Shown: positions 7,165 to 18,602, numbered from the stretch's first letter. The stretch: DNA of 43,044 nucleotides from Gammaproteobacteria bacterium (GCA_022600515.1 JAHZKG010000014.1:1-43044); one strand, 5' to 3'. Notes: a model not told the origin generated them from the letters alone. Numbers and translations: made by a program.

Positions 7165-9135
7165 TTAATCGCGTGTGATATATTGAATAATCCAGTAGCC
7201 AAGGCCCAATACAACTAAAATACTCAAAGTAACCGCATAAGGTTCAAAGTGTGGCCCGACCAGTGCGAGTGCGTTTGGGCTGTGCATCAGTGAAAAAGGA
7301 ATGGCAACAAATACATCCATGAGTGCCGAACCGGCAACCAGGCCACAAGCAATCAGTGTGCCGATTTGCCGACGTTGATTGGTTACTTCTGGTGTAAGCT
7401 TTAGCCTGTTCAAGCGGTATTCCATAAGATAAGCAAGCATACCGCCTAAAAACAATGGAAAAGATGAGGTCAGTGGTAAATACATACCAATAGCAACCCC
7501 TAAAATAGATAGCTGGAAGAAGCGCGCAAGTTTAAGCAGGTGATTAAGTACAAGCAAAAGCATGATAACAAAGGCGCCTCCGAACATCATGTTCCAGGGG
7601 AGTGTGCTTCGAAACATGGCTTCTGTTATGGCTGCAAGCAAGGCGGCTGTTGGGGCGGGCAGGCTGTGTGTTGGGTCCATGCCAGGACGCGGCATAACAC
7701 CTGCAATACCATAGACATCAAATAATAATTGCATCACCGGTGGAATAATGAGCGCGGATATAATCACGCCAAGCAGGAGCATGAGCTGTTGTTTCCAAGG
7801 GGTTGCCCCAACCAATTGACCTACTTTTAAATCTTGTACGTTGTCGTTTGAAATCGCTGCAATACCGGTCACCATAGCACCAATCATAATGGTGATGGCT
7901 TCAGCAGCTTTCAGTTGTTCTGCAGTAAGTGGTGCTGTTGAAAATAATTGAATGGCTGAGAGTAGCAACCATGCCGCAAATAAAATACCCGCAATCACAA
8001 CGGAGCTACCAGGGCTTGCAGTGACGCCGACCATGCCTGAAAAATAAGCGGTAATAACAGAAAAAAGAAAACCAATAATTAAGACATATAAAACAGCGAT
8101 CAAGACCAGCATTGGGGCATAAGTGCCATTTAAGCCAATGATATTCAGTGGAAATATAACCTGAAAAAATAAAAATAGGGCAACAGCAAGTAAGAGTATA
8201 CCGATTAGAATATATGGCATGGGTATATCTTGTTCAACACGTACGTTTTCACTGACGTGCTGTTGTTTTAGAGAATGAGTCAGAGAGGTATAAATGCTTT
8301 TAATTAAAGGCCGAGCCATCTTGAGAAACGTCCAAATGCCGGCAAAAAGCATGCCGCCAATGCCTAAATACCGCATGTGATTATCCCAAAGAAAATTAAG
8401 TGCGGTGTGTGCATTTTGGTGCATAATGATATCAGGATGAAGTAAGCTGACGCCTGGCAATATGAGCCCCCAAGCGAGCACGGCACCTAGCATAATGCTG
8501 ATGGCCATGTCACGGCCTATAAGAAAGCCTGCGCCTATCATGGTGGCAGAAAAGCCAACGCCAAATCCCAGCAGAGTTTTTTTAATAATAACCCAGTGGC
8601 TCCAGCCAGTGGCTAATAGTTTAAAACCAACTTGTGCTAATTCAATGCTTGCACCGATGAGTCCGCCATACACAATCGGGCGTACAGATGCTTTTTCATA
8701 CGATGATTTCAGGACTTCTGCAATTGCACGGCCTTCGGGAAAGCGTAGGTTACTATCATGAACGAGCATGCGGCGTAACGGGATAGAAAAAAGAACCCCT
8801 AAAATGCCGCCACTGGCCGCAATGAAAAAGTTAGTCCAGTAATCAAAGTGATGCCAGTAACCAATAATAATTAAAGCCGGAATGGTGTAAACAATACCAC
8901 CTGCAATGGCTTCTCCTGCAGAAGCTGCAGTTTGCACCGCGTTATTTTCAAGGATGCTCGGGTTTTTAAAGCAACGCAAAATGCCCATAGATAAAATGGC
9001 AGCAGGAATAGATGCGGACGTTAAAATACCTAATTTTAAGGCTAAATAGGCATTAGACATTGCCAGCAGTAGCGTTAATAAAATACCGATTAGAATGCTG
9101 CGTGTTGTGAGTTCCGCCGGGGTGTTTGTTTGCAT
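7165..9135 (-). CDS. OPT-family oligopeptide/metal-chelate transporter
   Basis: Encodes 656 residues from the ATG at 9135-9133; the longer frame begins with a TTG at 9150 lacking a ribosome-binding site. About 14-16 hydrophobic helices span nearly the whole protein. The opening ELTTRSILIGILLTLLLAMS followed by NAYLALKLGILTSASIPAAI is typical of bacterial OPT proteins, as are the FPEGRAIAEVL loop, NDNVQDLKVGQLVGATPWKQ and RPGMDPTHSLPAPTAALLA. OPT carriers are proton-coupled importers of oligopeptides or metal-siderophore complexes; bacterial members of this branch are mostly presumed oligopeptide importers. Amino-acid import would suit a host-associated bacterium, but that is inference. It stands as a single gene, divergent from the first DUF4116 gene across about 175 bases. 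Confidence 0.9.
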   Translation of the reverse strand: MQTNTPAELTTRSILIGILLTLLLAMSNAYLALKLGILTSASIPAAILSMGILRCFKNPSILENNAVQTAASAGEAIAGGIVYTIPALIIIGYWHHFDYWTNFFIAASGGILGVLFSIPLRRMLVHDSNLRFPEGRAIAEVLKSSYEKASVRPIVYGGLIGASIELAQVGFKLLATGWSHWVIIKKTLLGFGVGFSATMIGAGFLIGRDMAISIMLGAVLAWGLILPGVSLLHPDIIMHQNAHTALNFLWDNHMRYLGIGGMLFAGIWTFLKMARPLIKSIYTSLTHSLKQQHVSENVRVEQDIPMPYILIGILLLAVALFLFFQVIFPLNIIGLNGTYAPMLVLIAVLYVLIIGFLFSVITAYFSGMVGVTASPGSSVVIAGILFAAWLLLSAIQLFSTAPLTAEQLKAAEAITIMIGAMVTGIAAISNDNVQDLKVGQLVGATPWKQQLMLLLGVIISALIIPPVMQLLFDVYGIAGVMPRPGMDPTHSLPAPTAALLAAITEAMFRSTLPWNMMFGGAFVIMLLLVLNHLLKLARFFQLSILGVAIGMYLPLTSSFPLFLGGMLAYLMEYRLNRLKLTPEVTNQRRQIGTLIACGLVAGSALMDVFVAIPFSLMHSPNALALVGPHFEPYAVTLSILVVLGLGYWIIQYITRD

Positions 9136-9270
9136 GACAAGGTGTTCCAAAGTCCAATTTCGTTAAGTAATGACTGGCTATCATGATAAGCAAGCTTATT
9201 CTACGTGATATAAGCCACCATAGATATCCTATTTTGATTCAGGCCAACTTATAAGTGCTTAATTATGAAC

Positions 9271-9276
9271 TATACT
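9271..9276 (+). promoter_or_regulatory. candidate -10 element (TATACT) of the first DUF4116 gene
   Basis: TATACT lies 34 bases before the ATG at 9311, with a second possible -10, TATAAT, at 9280-9285. No good -35 is visible 16-18 bases upstream, so an activator may be needed. The same hexamer occurs 33 and 38 bases before two other effector-like genes in this window. Confidence 0.4.
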
Positions 9277-9310
9277 GATTATAATTAGGCACAAACATAA
9301 AGGAAGAAAA

Positions 9311-10150
9311 ATGACTGATGAAAAATCAGAACGAGAAGTTGAAACTAAAGCAGTAAAGAAAGCGCGCATGTTAGAGGTGCTTGGCACGAGTGGCGGTGTG
9401 CTTGCGATGTTATCTGACGAGCATCAAGATGATAAAGACCTTGTTTTAGCTGCAGTGGAGAATTATGGGTTGGCACTCCAATTTGCATCAGGTGAATTGA
9501 AAAATGATTTCGATGTTGTTTTGGCTGCAGTGACTCAGGATCCAAATGCTATACAATTTGCATCCGAAGCACTACAAGAAGATGACGAGATTTTATCTGC
9601 TTTACCCGAAGATAACTTAGCAATACCGTATGCTTTTTCAGAAGAAGATAATAATAATAAAACGATTGTTTTAGCTGCTGTTCAAGAGGCAGGGGGGTTA
9701 CTCGCATACGCATCAGAAGAATTACGCGCTGATAAAAATATTGTTTGGGCTGCAGTGACGCAGGATCCACTGGCGATTGCATTTGCATCAGCAGCATTAC
9801 AACAAGATCCTGATATCAAACAGCTGATAGCGACGAAAAAAGCAGATACAGGAACTTTAGAGGGGGTATTGGGAGAGGAACATCCTAATACTGCAAAAAG
9901 ATATGAAAAAGAAAAGAGTGCAGAGCAAACATCCTCAAATGCTTTAGCCATAGGGGCTGCCGCAGTGACATCATTTATTGCTTTAGCGATGGAGCATTCG
10001 ACGCTATCAAAAGCGGTTGTGTTGGGTGCTGTGGTTTGTCTTGCGCTTCAAGCGTCGCCTCTGCGCAGCACATTAACAAAAGATGCGTTAGGCGAGTTTA
10101 AATTAGATGTAGACGCTCCTGGTTATGATAATCCTGGTATGGACATATAG
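9311..10150 (+). CDS. DUF4116-repeat protein with C-terminal hydrophobic hairpin; candidate secreted effector
   Basis: Encodes 279 residues; ATG preceded by AAAGGAAG at 9299-9306. Residues about 36-175 hold roughly five units of a 22-25-residue repeat of the form xxDxxVVLAAVxxxGxALxxASxxLxxD, for example DLVLAAVENYGLALQFASGE and NIVWAAVTQDPLAIAFASAA. This is the DUF4116 pattern, found in large numbers in Legionella, Berkiella and similar intracellular bacteria. Residues about 205-250 are hydrophobic and could form a membrane hairpin, followed by a short polar tail. No catalytic motif is visible. The repeat plus late membrane hairpin resembles many type IV effector candidates, but secretion is inference. 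It converges on the SDR gene with a 2-base gap. A second, larger DUF4116 protein lies at 21343-22584. Confidence 0.85.
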   Translation: MTDEKSEREVETKAVKKARMLEVLGTSGGVLAMLSDEHQDDKDLVLAAVENYGLALQFASGELKNDFDVVLAAVTQDPNAIQFASEALQEDDEILSALPEDNLAIPYAFSEEDNNNKTIVLAAVQEAGGLLAYASEELRADKNIVWAAVTQDPLAIAFASAALQQDPDIKQLIATKKADTGTLEGVLGEEHPNTAKRYEKEKSAEQTSSNALAIGAAAVTSFIALAMEHSTLSKAVVLGAVVCLALQASPLRSTLTKDALGEFKLDVDAPGYDNPGMDI

Positions 10151-10152
10151 GA

Positions 10153-10920
10153 TTAGTTTGATGGGTTGAGAGCAGGCACGTTTTGGGATGCTTGAAGCCA
10201 TTCTATATGATGCGACGTATCATAAATATCCCACTCTTGGCTAATATATTGCTTTGTATCTGTATTTAATAATAACCAGGTTAAAAAGCTTGCGACCGTA
10301 TCAGGCGTAATCAGCTGATTATTGTCATATAAATCTTGGAAAAATTGTTGTTTATCAGGATGCTGATGCTCTGCTGTGCGAATGTGTGCTTGCATTTCAG
10401 TTGCGACAATGCCGGGCATAACACTGGTAGTCGCCATGAGTGGGCACTCGAGTTGCCAGGCACGGGTGAGCATGGCAAGTCCTGCTTTAGACACACAGTA
10501 CGGTGCCCAGCCCTGAACAGGAAAGTGCGCTGCCCCTGAGCCGATATGTAATAGACGACCTGTTTTTAATTTAGGGTAGAGTGCCTGCGTTAGAAAAAAA
10601 GGCGCATTAAGATTAACGGCCATAATATTATGCCAAGCATCAGGGCTTAGTGTTTGCATGGGCTCTATAGGGTCAATCATGCCAGCATTGTGTATGAGCG
10701 CCGTGATTTTATTGTATGATTTGAGATGCTTTAAGAGTGTGTCTCGTCCAGAAGCGCATGCGACATCTGCAACACATATTTGGATAGGCTCAGCATGATC
10801 GGCAACCGATTGGAGTGTGTGTTTATCACGGCCGATAATTAAAACAGGGTGGTTTTGATCTGCCAGGTGCTTTGCAAGGGCTGCCCCAATACCACGGCTT
10901 CCACCTGTAATAACAAACAT
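10153..10920 (-). CDS. SDR-family NAD(P)-dependent oxidoreductase
   Basis: Encodes 255 residues from the ATG at 10920-10918, which has TGGAG about 7 bases upstream; the longer frame begins with a TTG at 10941 inside that region and is rejected. It is a classical short-chain dehydrogenase: cofactor loop TGGSRGIGAALA at residues 6-17, HNAG before strand 5, a catalytic Ser in LLHIGSGAAH, and YCVSKAG with the Tyr and Lys of the YxxxK motif. GRDKH after the second strand suggests NADP(H) preference. Length and layout match simple cytosolic reductases of the YciK or benzil-reductase type; the substrate cannot be deduced. The neighbouring dienoyl-CoA reductase gene is divergent. Confidence 0.9.
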   Translation of the reverse strand: MFVITGGSRGIGAALAKHLADQNHPVLIIGRDKHTLQSVADHAEPIQICVADVACASGRDTLLKHLKSYNKITALIHNAGMIDPIEPMQTLSPDAWHNIMAVNLNAPFFLTQALYPKLKTGRLLHIGSGAAHFPVQGWAPYCVSKAGLAMLTRAWQLECPLMATTSVMPGIVATEMQAHIRTAEHQHPDKQQFFQDLYDNNQLITPDTVASFLTWLLLNTDTKQYISQEWDIYDTSHHIEWLQASQNVPALNPSN

Positions 10921-11045
10921 CACGTTCTCCAAAATAAACAAGCCCGAGCATAGCAGAGCTAAAAGAGCGGGTCACGTCGAGAAGTTAAGAGAAGGGCACT
11001 GGTTTCTTTTTGTAACAGCCTTTATACTACAGACTTTCTTTTTAG

Positions 11046-13082
<2,037 letters not shown>

Positions 13083-13179
13083 TTGAACTAACCCGCATAA
13101 AATGAGTGCATTCCGCCAGAAAATTTGCTATCATGTCGACCTTATCTTTTTTATTGCTATTTATTTTTCCAGGTAGACT

Positions 13180-14880
13180 ATGACGCATCCAACAGAAGTT
13201 GTATCCTTTGCTGAACTTAATTTGTCTCAGCCATTGTTAAAAGCGGTCCAAGATTTAAAATATGAAACCCCATCACCGATTCAACAACAAACAATTCCTT
13301 GTTTATTAGAAGGCCGTGATGTTATTGGTAAATCGAATACAGGCTCTGGAAAAACAGCCGCCTTTCTTTTACCTGCACTTGAAAAAACAGATTTAAGTTT
13401 ATCGTGCCCACAAGTTTTAATTATTACCCCAACACGTGAGCTGGCTTTACAAATTGAAATGCATGCAAAATCCCTTTCGAAATATATGAAAGGTGCACGT
13501 GTAGTGGCTTTATGTGGTGGGCAAGATTACCATCCACAACTTAAAAAACTAAGAGAAGGGTCACATGTTGTGGTTGGCACGCCAGGGCGGATGCTTGATC
13601 ATATTGAACGTGGTTCATTGCAATTAGATCAATTAAAAACATTTGTACTGGATGAAGCGGATGAAATGCTTCGTATGGGCTTTATTGATGATGTTGAGCG
13701 TATTCTGTCTCACTTACCTAAAACACGCCAAATTGCACTTTTCTCAGCGACCATGCCGCCTCCTATTCGGAAAATTGCGAATCGTTATTTGGATAATCCC
13801 GTATCGATTGAAATTTCTGCAAAAACAGCAACCGTTGAAACCATTGAACAGCGTTTTTTGTTTGCTTCACCGGTGCAAAAGCCAAATGCATTATTACGTG
13901 TTCTTGCTGTGGAAGAACATGAAGGTGTGATTGTATTTACACGTACAAAAAATGGGGCAGAAGAAGTCTCTACGTTCTTGCAAGAACAAGGACACCGCGT
14001 GATGGCTATCCATGGTGATATTTCGCAAGCACTGCGTGAACGAGCCATTGCTCGATTTAAGCAAGGCGCTATTAATATATTGGTTGCAACCGACGTTGCT
14101 GCACGAGGTTTAGATGTTGAACGTGTGACACATGTAATTAACTATGACATGGCACATGATTGTGAAACCTATGTACATCGAATTGGGCGTACAGGACGTG
14201 CAGGTCGAAGTGGAACAGCTATTCTGTTTGTTTCACCAAGAGAGGCACGTATGGTGAGTGTAGTTGAGCGTCATACAAACCAGACGATTATAAAAACAGC
14301 TGTTCCAACTGATGAGATGATTCAAGCCGTAAGAGAGAAGCGATTTATGGCTGGGATTGACATGCGTCTTGCGCATAAGAACCTCCCAGATTATCAGAAA
14401 ATAATTCAAAGCTATTTGAAAGATAACGATATTTCTGCGGAAGATGTAGCAGCAGCACTCGCATTACAAATAAACCGAGATAAACCGTGGAAGTTAGAGG
14501 CTGTTTTACCGCCATCTAAGCCTGAGCGTTCAAAAGGCGAACGTTCTTCATCAAGACAAGATTCACGCGGCGCACCACGTGCTCGAGCAGCGCAAGGTTC
14601 ACCACGAAATGCATCACGTGAGCATCGTCGTGTATCACATACAGAAGAATTATTCAGACTGGATGTCGGGCGTATTCATGGCGTGAAACCAGCAAATATT
14701 GTGGGTGCAATAGCCAATGAAGGTGGTCTACAAAGTCGTTTGATTACAGGCCTTAAAATTCATGAAGATCACTCAACGGTTCGTTTACCTCGTGAGCTAC
14801 CTAAAGAATCTTTTTTAGGGTTGAAACGTGCATGGGTATGCGGTCGGCCATTGAAGTTGACGTCAATGGGTGAGGTTTAG
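13180..14880 (+). CDS. deaD: DEAD-box ATP-dependent RNA helicase, DeaD/CsdA type
   Basis: Encodes 566 residues. The helicase core (1-370) contains the Q motif (SPIQQQTIP), motif I SNTGSGKTAAF, Ia PTRELALQ, Ib GTPGRMLD, II DEAD, III SAT, IV VFTRTK, V DVAARGLDV and VI HRIGRTGRAGR. It is followed by the DeaD dimerisation-like region, a basic Arg/Ser-rich linker (about residues 440-480) and a C-terminal DbpA-type RNA-binding domain (FRLDVGRIHGVKPANIVGAI to WVCGRPLKLT). This architecture marks DeaD/CsdA, which unwinds structured RNA in ribosome assembly, mRNA decay and cold adaptation. It is slightly shorter than E. coli DeaD (629). No ribosome-binding site stronger than CCAGG is seen before the ATG. 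Confidence 0.93.
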   Translation: MTHPTEVVSFAELNLSQPLLKAVQDLKYETPSPIQQQTIPCLLEGRDVIGKSNTGSGKTAAFLLPALEKTDLSLSCPQVLIITPTRELALQIEMHAKSLSKYMKGARVVALCGGQDYHPQLKKLREGSHVVVGTPGRMLDHIERGSLQLDQLKTFVLDEADEMLRMGFIDDVERILSHLPKTRQIALFSATMPPPIRKIANRYLDNPVSIEISAKTATVETIEQRFLFASPVQKPNALLRVLAVEEHEGVIVFTRTKNGAEEVSTFLQEQGHRVMAIHGDISQALRERAIARFKQGAINILVATDVAARGLDVERVTHVINYDMAHDCETYVHRIGRTGRAGRSGTAILFVSPREARMVSVVERHTNQTIIKTAVPTDEMIQAVREKRFMAGIDMRLAHKNLPDYQKIIQSYLKDNDISAEDVAAALALQINRDKPWKLEAVLPPSKPERSKGERSSSRQDSRGAPRARAAQGSPRNASREHRRVSHTEELFRLDVGRIHGVKPANIVGAIANEGGLQSRLITGLKIHEDHSTVRLPRELPKESFLGLKRAWVCGRPLKLTSMGEV

Positions 14881-14929
14881 TATCTTAACCTTGCTTGGCT
14901 GGTAACCGAATTTATTAATAAGGGGTAGT

Positions 14930-15877
14930 ATGAAAGCAAAGTGGCTTGGATTGTGTTTGTGCTTGTTGATGAGTGGTGCAATGGCAGCCCCTGTTAATAA
15001 AGTGGTTATATTTGGTGATAGTTTGTCAGATACCGGCAATCTATATGAATATATGCGGCACCAGCTTCCCATGTCTCCCCCTTATAATAACGGACGCTTC
15101 ACGGATGGAGCGGTCTGGATTGAGCATGTACTCGAACACTATTTTCCAACTGATGCTAAATTACGCTTATTAAATTATGCCTTTGGCGGCTCTGGTGTTG
15201 GTAGTGAAGATGAAAACGAAGATGAAGGGCTCAACGATGGCGCAATGCTTAACTTAGATAGTGAAGTAAGCAGTTATTTATTAGCGCATGATGATAAAGC
15301 CGATCCTGCTAGTTTATATGTGGTTTGGATGGGCTCTAATAATTATTTATCTTTGCCAGAAGCCTTAGATGACGAAGTGCAGTTTACACTGACAGGCATT
15401 CGACGAAGCCTTGATGTGCTCGTTCAAAAAGGTGCGAAACATATTATGGTCGTTGGTGTGCCTGATTTAGGACAAATTCCTATGGCGCGTGAGTTTGAAT
15501 ATGTTGATGAGCTGACTTATTTATCTAATCAACACAATATAAAACTTAAAGAAATGATAGAAGAACTCAAAACACTTAACTCGGATGTGCAGTGGGTTTT
15601 TTATGATGTATTTAGCCTACTAACTGAAGCTGTAAATAGTCCCGAAACCTACGGATTTAAAGATGTTACAGGCACATGTTATGACAGCTTAGATTATGTG
15701 TCCTCGTCACAGCCTATTCTCAGCATGGCTGCTCGCATTGAGCCGCGTGTGCGTACGGCGAACGCATGTGATACCTATTTGTTTTTCGACCCAGTACATC
15801 CTTCTGGACGTGCTCATGAATATATTGCAGACAGGGGCATAAAAGCACTGGATGCAGCCGGCGTTAAGTTCGAGTAA
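14930..15877 (+). CDS. secreted SGNH/GDSL lipase, PlaA-like lysophospholipase
   Basis: Encodes 315 residues; ATG preceded by AAGGGG at 14921-14926. Residues 1-19 are a Sec signal peptide ending AMA. The mature protein opens with block I FGDSLSDTGNLYEY, nucleophile Ser31. Next are NNGRFTDGAVWIEH and YAFGGSG (block II Gly), WMGSNNYL (block III Asn) and DPVHPSGRAHEY near the C terminus (block V, catalytic Asp and His). Order, length and the GRFTDGxVWxE segment match the family of Legionella PlaA/PlaC and Vibrio thermolabile haemolysin, which are lysophospholipase A or glycerophospholipid:cholesterol acyltransferases acting on host membranes. Which lipid activity this one has is not visible. It converges with djlA. 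Confidence 0.88.
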   Translation: MKAKWLGLCLCLLMSGAMAAPVNKVVIFGDSLSDTGNLYEYMRHQLPMSPPYNNGRFTDGAVWIEHVLEHYFPTDAKLRLLNYAFGGSGVGSEDENEDEGLNDGAMLNLDSEVSSYLLAHDDKADPASLYVVWMGSNNYLSLPEALDDEVQFTLTGIRRSLDVLVQKGAKHIMVVGVPDLGQIPMAREFEYVDELTYLSNQHNIKLKEMIEELKTLNSDVQWVFYDVFSLLTEAVNSPETYGFKDVTGTCYDSLDYVSSSQPILSMAARIEPRVRTANACDTYLFFDPVHPSGRAHEYIADRGIKALDAAGVKFE

Positions 15878-15949
15878 ATAGCTATAGCTAAGCAATCAAA
15901 ATCTTATTAGTAACGCACATAGAGAGCGCACGGGTAACAAAATATTGCC

Positions 15950-16792
15950 TTACCACCCATTTTGCTCGCAAATAGACTCATAGGCTTTTCTGATGGCCTG
16001 TGTTTTTTCGTTGGCTTGTTTGATGTCTTTTTCTGAGCGGCCTTTTGCAATATATTTATCCGGGTGATAGAGGCTTATTTTTTTACGATAGGCGCGTTTA
16101 ACTTCTGTTTTTTTTGCATTGGGTTGTATATCTAACAACGCATAGGCGTTGTCTATAGGAGGCGGCGTATGGGCTGAGTATTGGTTATGCTGTTGCTGTC
16201 CTGATTGCTGGTTAAAGTGCGTGTAGAACGTTTCACGCGTATGTTCTTGCTTATGAAGCGGCGCTAAACCTAATTCGCGTAATAAATAATTTAAAGCATT
16301 AATTTTTTTAGTGGTCAAGCCGCCGACTTGTGCTACTTGGTATAGCAGCTGCATATATTCATGAAGTAGTTTTCTGTTGTTTTGTGCAAGGTTTTTGAGC
16401 AAACCGACAGGTTCACTGATATTAAAACCAGATGTCTTTCCTTCTGTAAAAAACTGTTGGGCAGCTGTGCGTTCAGCACGATTTAAACGAAGTTCCCACA
16501 TAATTTTTTTAACAAAAGCAATCTCTTCTTCTGAGACACGGCCATCGATTTTGCAGATATGTCCCATGGTTAAGAATGTGGCTCTTTGGAATGTTTTTTT
16601 TATAGTAGATTGCGTTTCTGTGTGGTAAGACCAATGGGGCTTTGAAAAGTGTTCGTTTAATCCGCGATCAAAAAAATTACCAACAAAAATACCGAGCAAT
16701 GCACCAGAAGGCCCAGCTATTAAAAAACCAAGGCCAGCCCCTAAGAGTTTACCCCACCAGGAGTTCTGTGTTAAGTTCGATCTAAGTGGCAT
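15950..16792 (-). CDS. djlA: membrane-anchored co-chaperone DjlA
   Basis: Encodes 280 residues (E. coli DjlA 271). Residues about 13-35 (GAGLGFLIAGPSGALLGIFV) form the single N-terminal transmembrane segment. A TerB-like helical domain follows (about 70-175; GHICKIDGRVSEEEIAFVKK). The C-terminal J-domain (about 215-280; ALLDIQPNAKKTEVKRAYRK) has the essential HPD in LYHPDKY. DjlA stimulates DnaK at the inner membrane and in Legionella is needed for intracellular growth (established for that genus, not shown here). GAGAAG precedes the ATG. A Gln/His-rich linker separates the last two domains. Confidence 0.93.
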   Translation of the reverse strand: MPLRSNLTQNSWWGKLLGAGLGFLIAGPSGALLGIFVGNFFDRGLNEHFSKPHWSYHTETQSTIKKTFQRATFLTMGHICKIDGRVSEEEIAFVKKIMWELRLNRAERTAAQQFFTEGKTSGFNISEPVGLLKNLAQNNRKLLHEYMQLLYQVAQVGGLTTKKINALNYLLRELGLAPLHKQEHTRETFYTHFNQQSGQQQHNQYSAHTPPPIDNAYALLDIQPNAKKTEVKRAYRKKISLYHPDKYIAKGRSEKDIKQANEKTQAIRKAYESICEQNGW

Positions 16793-16877
16793 TTTACTTC
16801 TCTAAATAAACCTGTGCCTAGTATAGCATAAGCTTCGTTTAGGGTGATATATTGCATAATTTATTCATGCTTTATTG

Positions 16878-16883
16878 TATAAT
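16878..16883 (+). promoter_or_regulatory. candidate -10 element (TATAAT) for kdtA
   Basis: A perfect TATAAT sits 34 bases before the kdtA ATG in the 125-base divergent region with djlA. TTGCAT at 16852-16857 would be a fair -35 but the 20-base spacer is longer than usual. Confidence 0.4.
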
Positions 16884-16917
16884 ACGATAAATTATTTTTA
16901 ATAATCACTATTACTCT

Positions 16918-18174
16918 ATGCGAATTATTTACACAGCGTTGCTTTATTTATTCATGCCTTTGATTGTGTTACGGCTGTTTTGGAAGGGCAGAAAAAATCC
17001 GGCTTATCGTGCACGCATCAAAGAGCGTTTTGCATGGGGTATAAAACCCACCTCAAAAATTGATGTTTGGGTGCATGCTGTGTCACTCGGTGAAGTGGTT
17101 GCAGCTAAATTATTAATTGAAAACATATTATCAGTGAATCAACGCGTGCTAGTCACCACCATGACGCCCACAGGATCAGAGCAAGTGCATCGCTTATTTG
17201 GCGATCGCGTGGCACATCAATATATTCCGTATGATTTTCCGATGGCATTACGACGTTTTTTTAAATTATATCAACCCCGTGTTGGTATTATTATGGAAAC
17301 AGAATTGTGGCCTAATTTAATGCGTGCAGCAAAAGCGCAGGGCACAGCCTTGTTTATTGCGAATGCACGTATTTCTGATGGCGCATTTCGTACGTATCAG
17401 CGTGTAGACTGGTTTTTTAAACCACTTTGGGCCTGTGTTTCGGGTGTTTTCGCACAAAGCGAACAAGATGCCGAGCGATTTGCTGCACTGGGTGTTCCTA
17501 AACATAAACTCTCTGTTTTAGGTAATATGAAAAGTGATTTACAGGTGCCTCAAGATATTTCTAAACCGCTGTATTTTTTAAAGCAAGCATGGGGTAATAA
17601 AAGACCCGTTGTGATTGCAGCAAGTACACATGAAGGCGAAGAGGCACAAATATTAGACGTGCTTGCGAGCCTGCAGCAAGCAATACCTGACGTCGTGCTC
17701 TTAATAGCCCCCCGGCATCCTGAGCGGTTTGATGTTGTGTATAAGCTGGTCGAAACACATGCATTTAAAATAGGCCGTCGCAGCCAAGAAAATAGCATTG
17801 CATTAGATACAGAGGTTGTGGTGCTGGATTCATTAGGCGAACTACTCGGATTTTATGGCCTCAGTGATTACGCGTTTGTCGGGGGAAGTTTTGTGCCAAT
17901 TGGAGGACACAATGTACTTGAGCCGATAGCACTGGGCGTGCCTGTTTTTTGTGGTTTGTTCATGCAAAACTCAAAAAGCTTATGCGAGGAGCTGTTGCAT
18001 GCAAAAGCAATGCAACAAGTACCTGATGCCACAGCATGGGTTAAAGCCATGGTGGATTTACATCAGAATACCCATGCGCGAGATGCACAAGTCGCACGTG
18101 CTACAGACACCCTAAGAGCAAGTCAGGGCGCTGTAGCGCGGCATATGGATGCCATAGCACCTTACTGGGATTAA
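16918..18174 (+). CDS. waaA: 3-deoxy-D-manno-octulosonic acid (Kdo) transferase
   Basis: Encodes 418 residues (also called KdtA; E. coli 425). It transfers Kdo from CMP-Kdo to lipid IVA at the inner membrane, building the LPS inner core. The N-terminal hydrophobic anchor (residues 3-20) is followed by the glycosyltransferase-30 domain: VWVHAVSLGEVVAAK, VTTMTPTGSEQV, METELWPNLMRAAK with conserved Glu, and the C-terminal nucleotide-binding half with APRHPERFDVV and FVGGSFVPIGGHNVLEPIALG. There is no clear ribosome-binding site before the ATG at 16918, suggesting weak or leader-dependent initiation. Its stop overlaps the stop of dksA by four bases (tail-to-tail). Whether one or two Kdo residues are added cannot be told. 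Confidence 0.94.
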   Translation: MRIIYTALLYLFMPLIVLRLFWKGRKNPAYRARIKERFAWGIKPTSKIDVWVHAVSLGEVVAAKLLIENILSVNQRVLVTTMTPTGSEQVHRLFGDRVAHQYIPYDFPMALRRFFKLYQPRVGIIMETELWPNLMRAAKAQGTALFIANARISDGAFRTYQRVDWFFKPLWACVSGVFAQSEQDAERFAALGVPKHKLSVLGNMKSDLQVPQDISKPLYFLKQAWGNKRPVVIAASTHEGEEAQILDVLASLQQAIPDVVLLIAPRHPERFDVVYKLVETHAFKIGRRSQENSIALDTEVVVLDSLGELLGFYGLSDYAFVGGSFVPIGGHNVLEPIALGVPVFCGLFMQNSKSLCEELLHAKAMQQVPDATAWVKAMVDLHQNTHARDAQVARATDTLRASQGAVARHMDAIAPYWD

Positions 18175-18602
18175 TTGCCCTGGTTTTGCTTTTCTTTAAT
18201 TTCAGACAGTGTTTTACAGTCGATACATAACGTTGCTGTAGGGCGGGCTTCAAGTCGGCGCATGCCAATTTCAACACCGCACGCCTCGCAGTAGCCAAAA
18301 TCATCTTCAGCAATGCGTTCTAGTCCATCTTCAATTTTTTTGATTAATCGACGTTCGCGGTCACGAGCACGTAGTTCAATGCTGAATTCTTCTTCTTGAC
18401 TGGCTCTGTCAGCAGGATCTGGAAAATTAGCCGCTTCATCTTTCATGTGTGTAACCGTTCGGTCCACTTCTTCCATGAGTGACTTCCGCCACGCCAAAAG
18501 AATGCTTTCAACGTGTTTGCGTTGTGTGTCGTTCATGTATTCTTCGCCCTTCTTTTCAATATAAGGACTAATATTTAAGTTTCCAATCGTATCGTTATTC
18601 AC
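18171..18602 (-). CDS. dksA: RNA polymerase-binding transcription factor DksA
   Basis: DksA binds the RNA polymerase secondary channel and, with ppGpp, resets transcription in starvation. In Legionella it is part of the switch to transmissive form. The coiled-coil tip residues DxxDxA are visible in FPDPADRASQEEEF, and the Cys4 zinc finger as C-x2-C-x17-C-x2-C between YCEACG and LCIDCK. Start choice: the open frame extends to a TTG at 18686, but that codon lies upstream of, or within, a good sigma70 promoter (18677-18705). I therefore favour the GTG at 18602, giving 143 residues and an N terminus aligning with the short N-terminal segment of enterobacterial DksA before GEEYM. A later ATG at 18536 would remove that segment. 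The gene follows dnaG by 106 bases. Confidence 0.93.
   Translation of the reverse strand: MNNDTIGNLNISPYIEKKGEEYMNDTQRKHVESILLAWRKSLMEEVDRTVTHMKDEAANFPDPADRASQEEEFSIELRARDRERRLIKKIEDGLERIAEDDFGYCEACGVEIGMRRLEARPTATLCIDCKTLSEIKEKQNQGN

Noticed and set aside
15879-15890. 12-base perfect palindrome TAGCTATAGCTA after the GDSL lipase gene
   Set aside because: Too short and AT-rich to call a terminator or operator between two converging genes.
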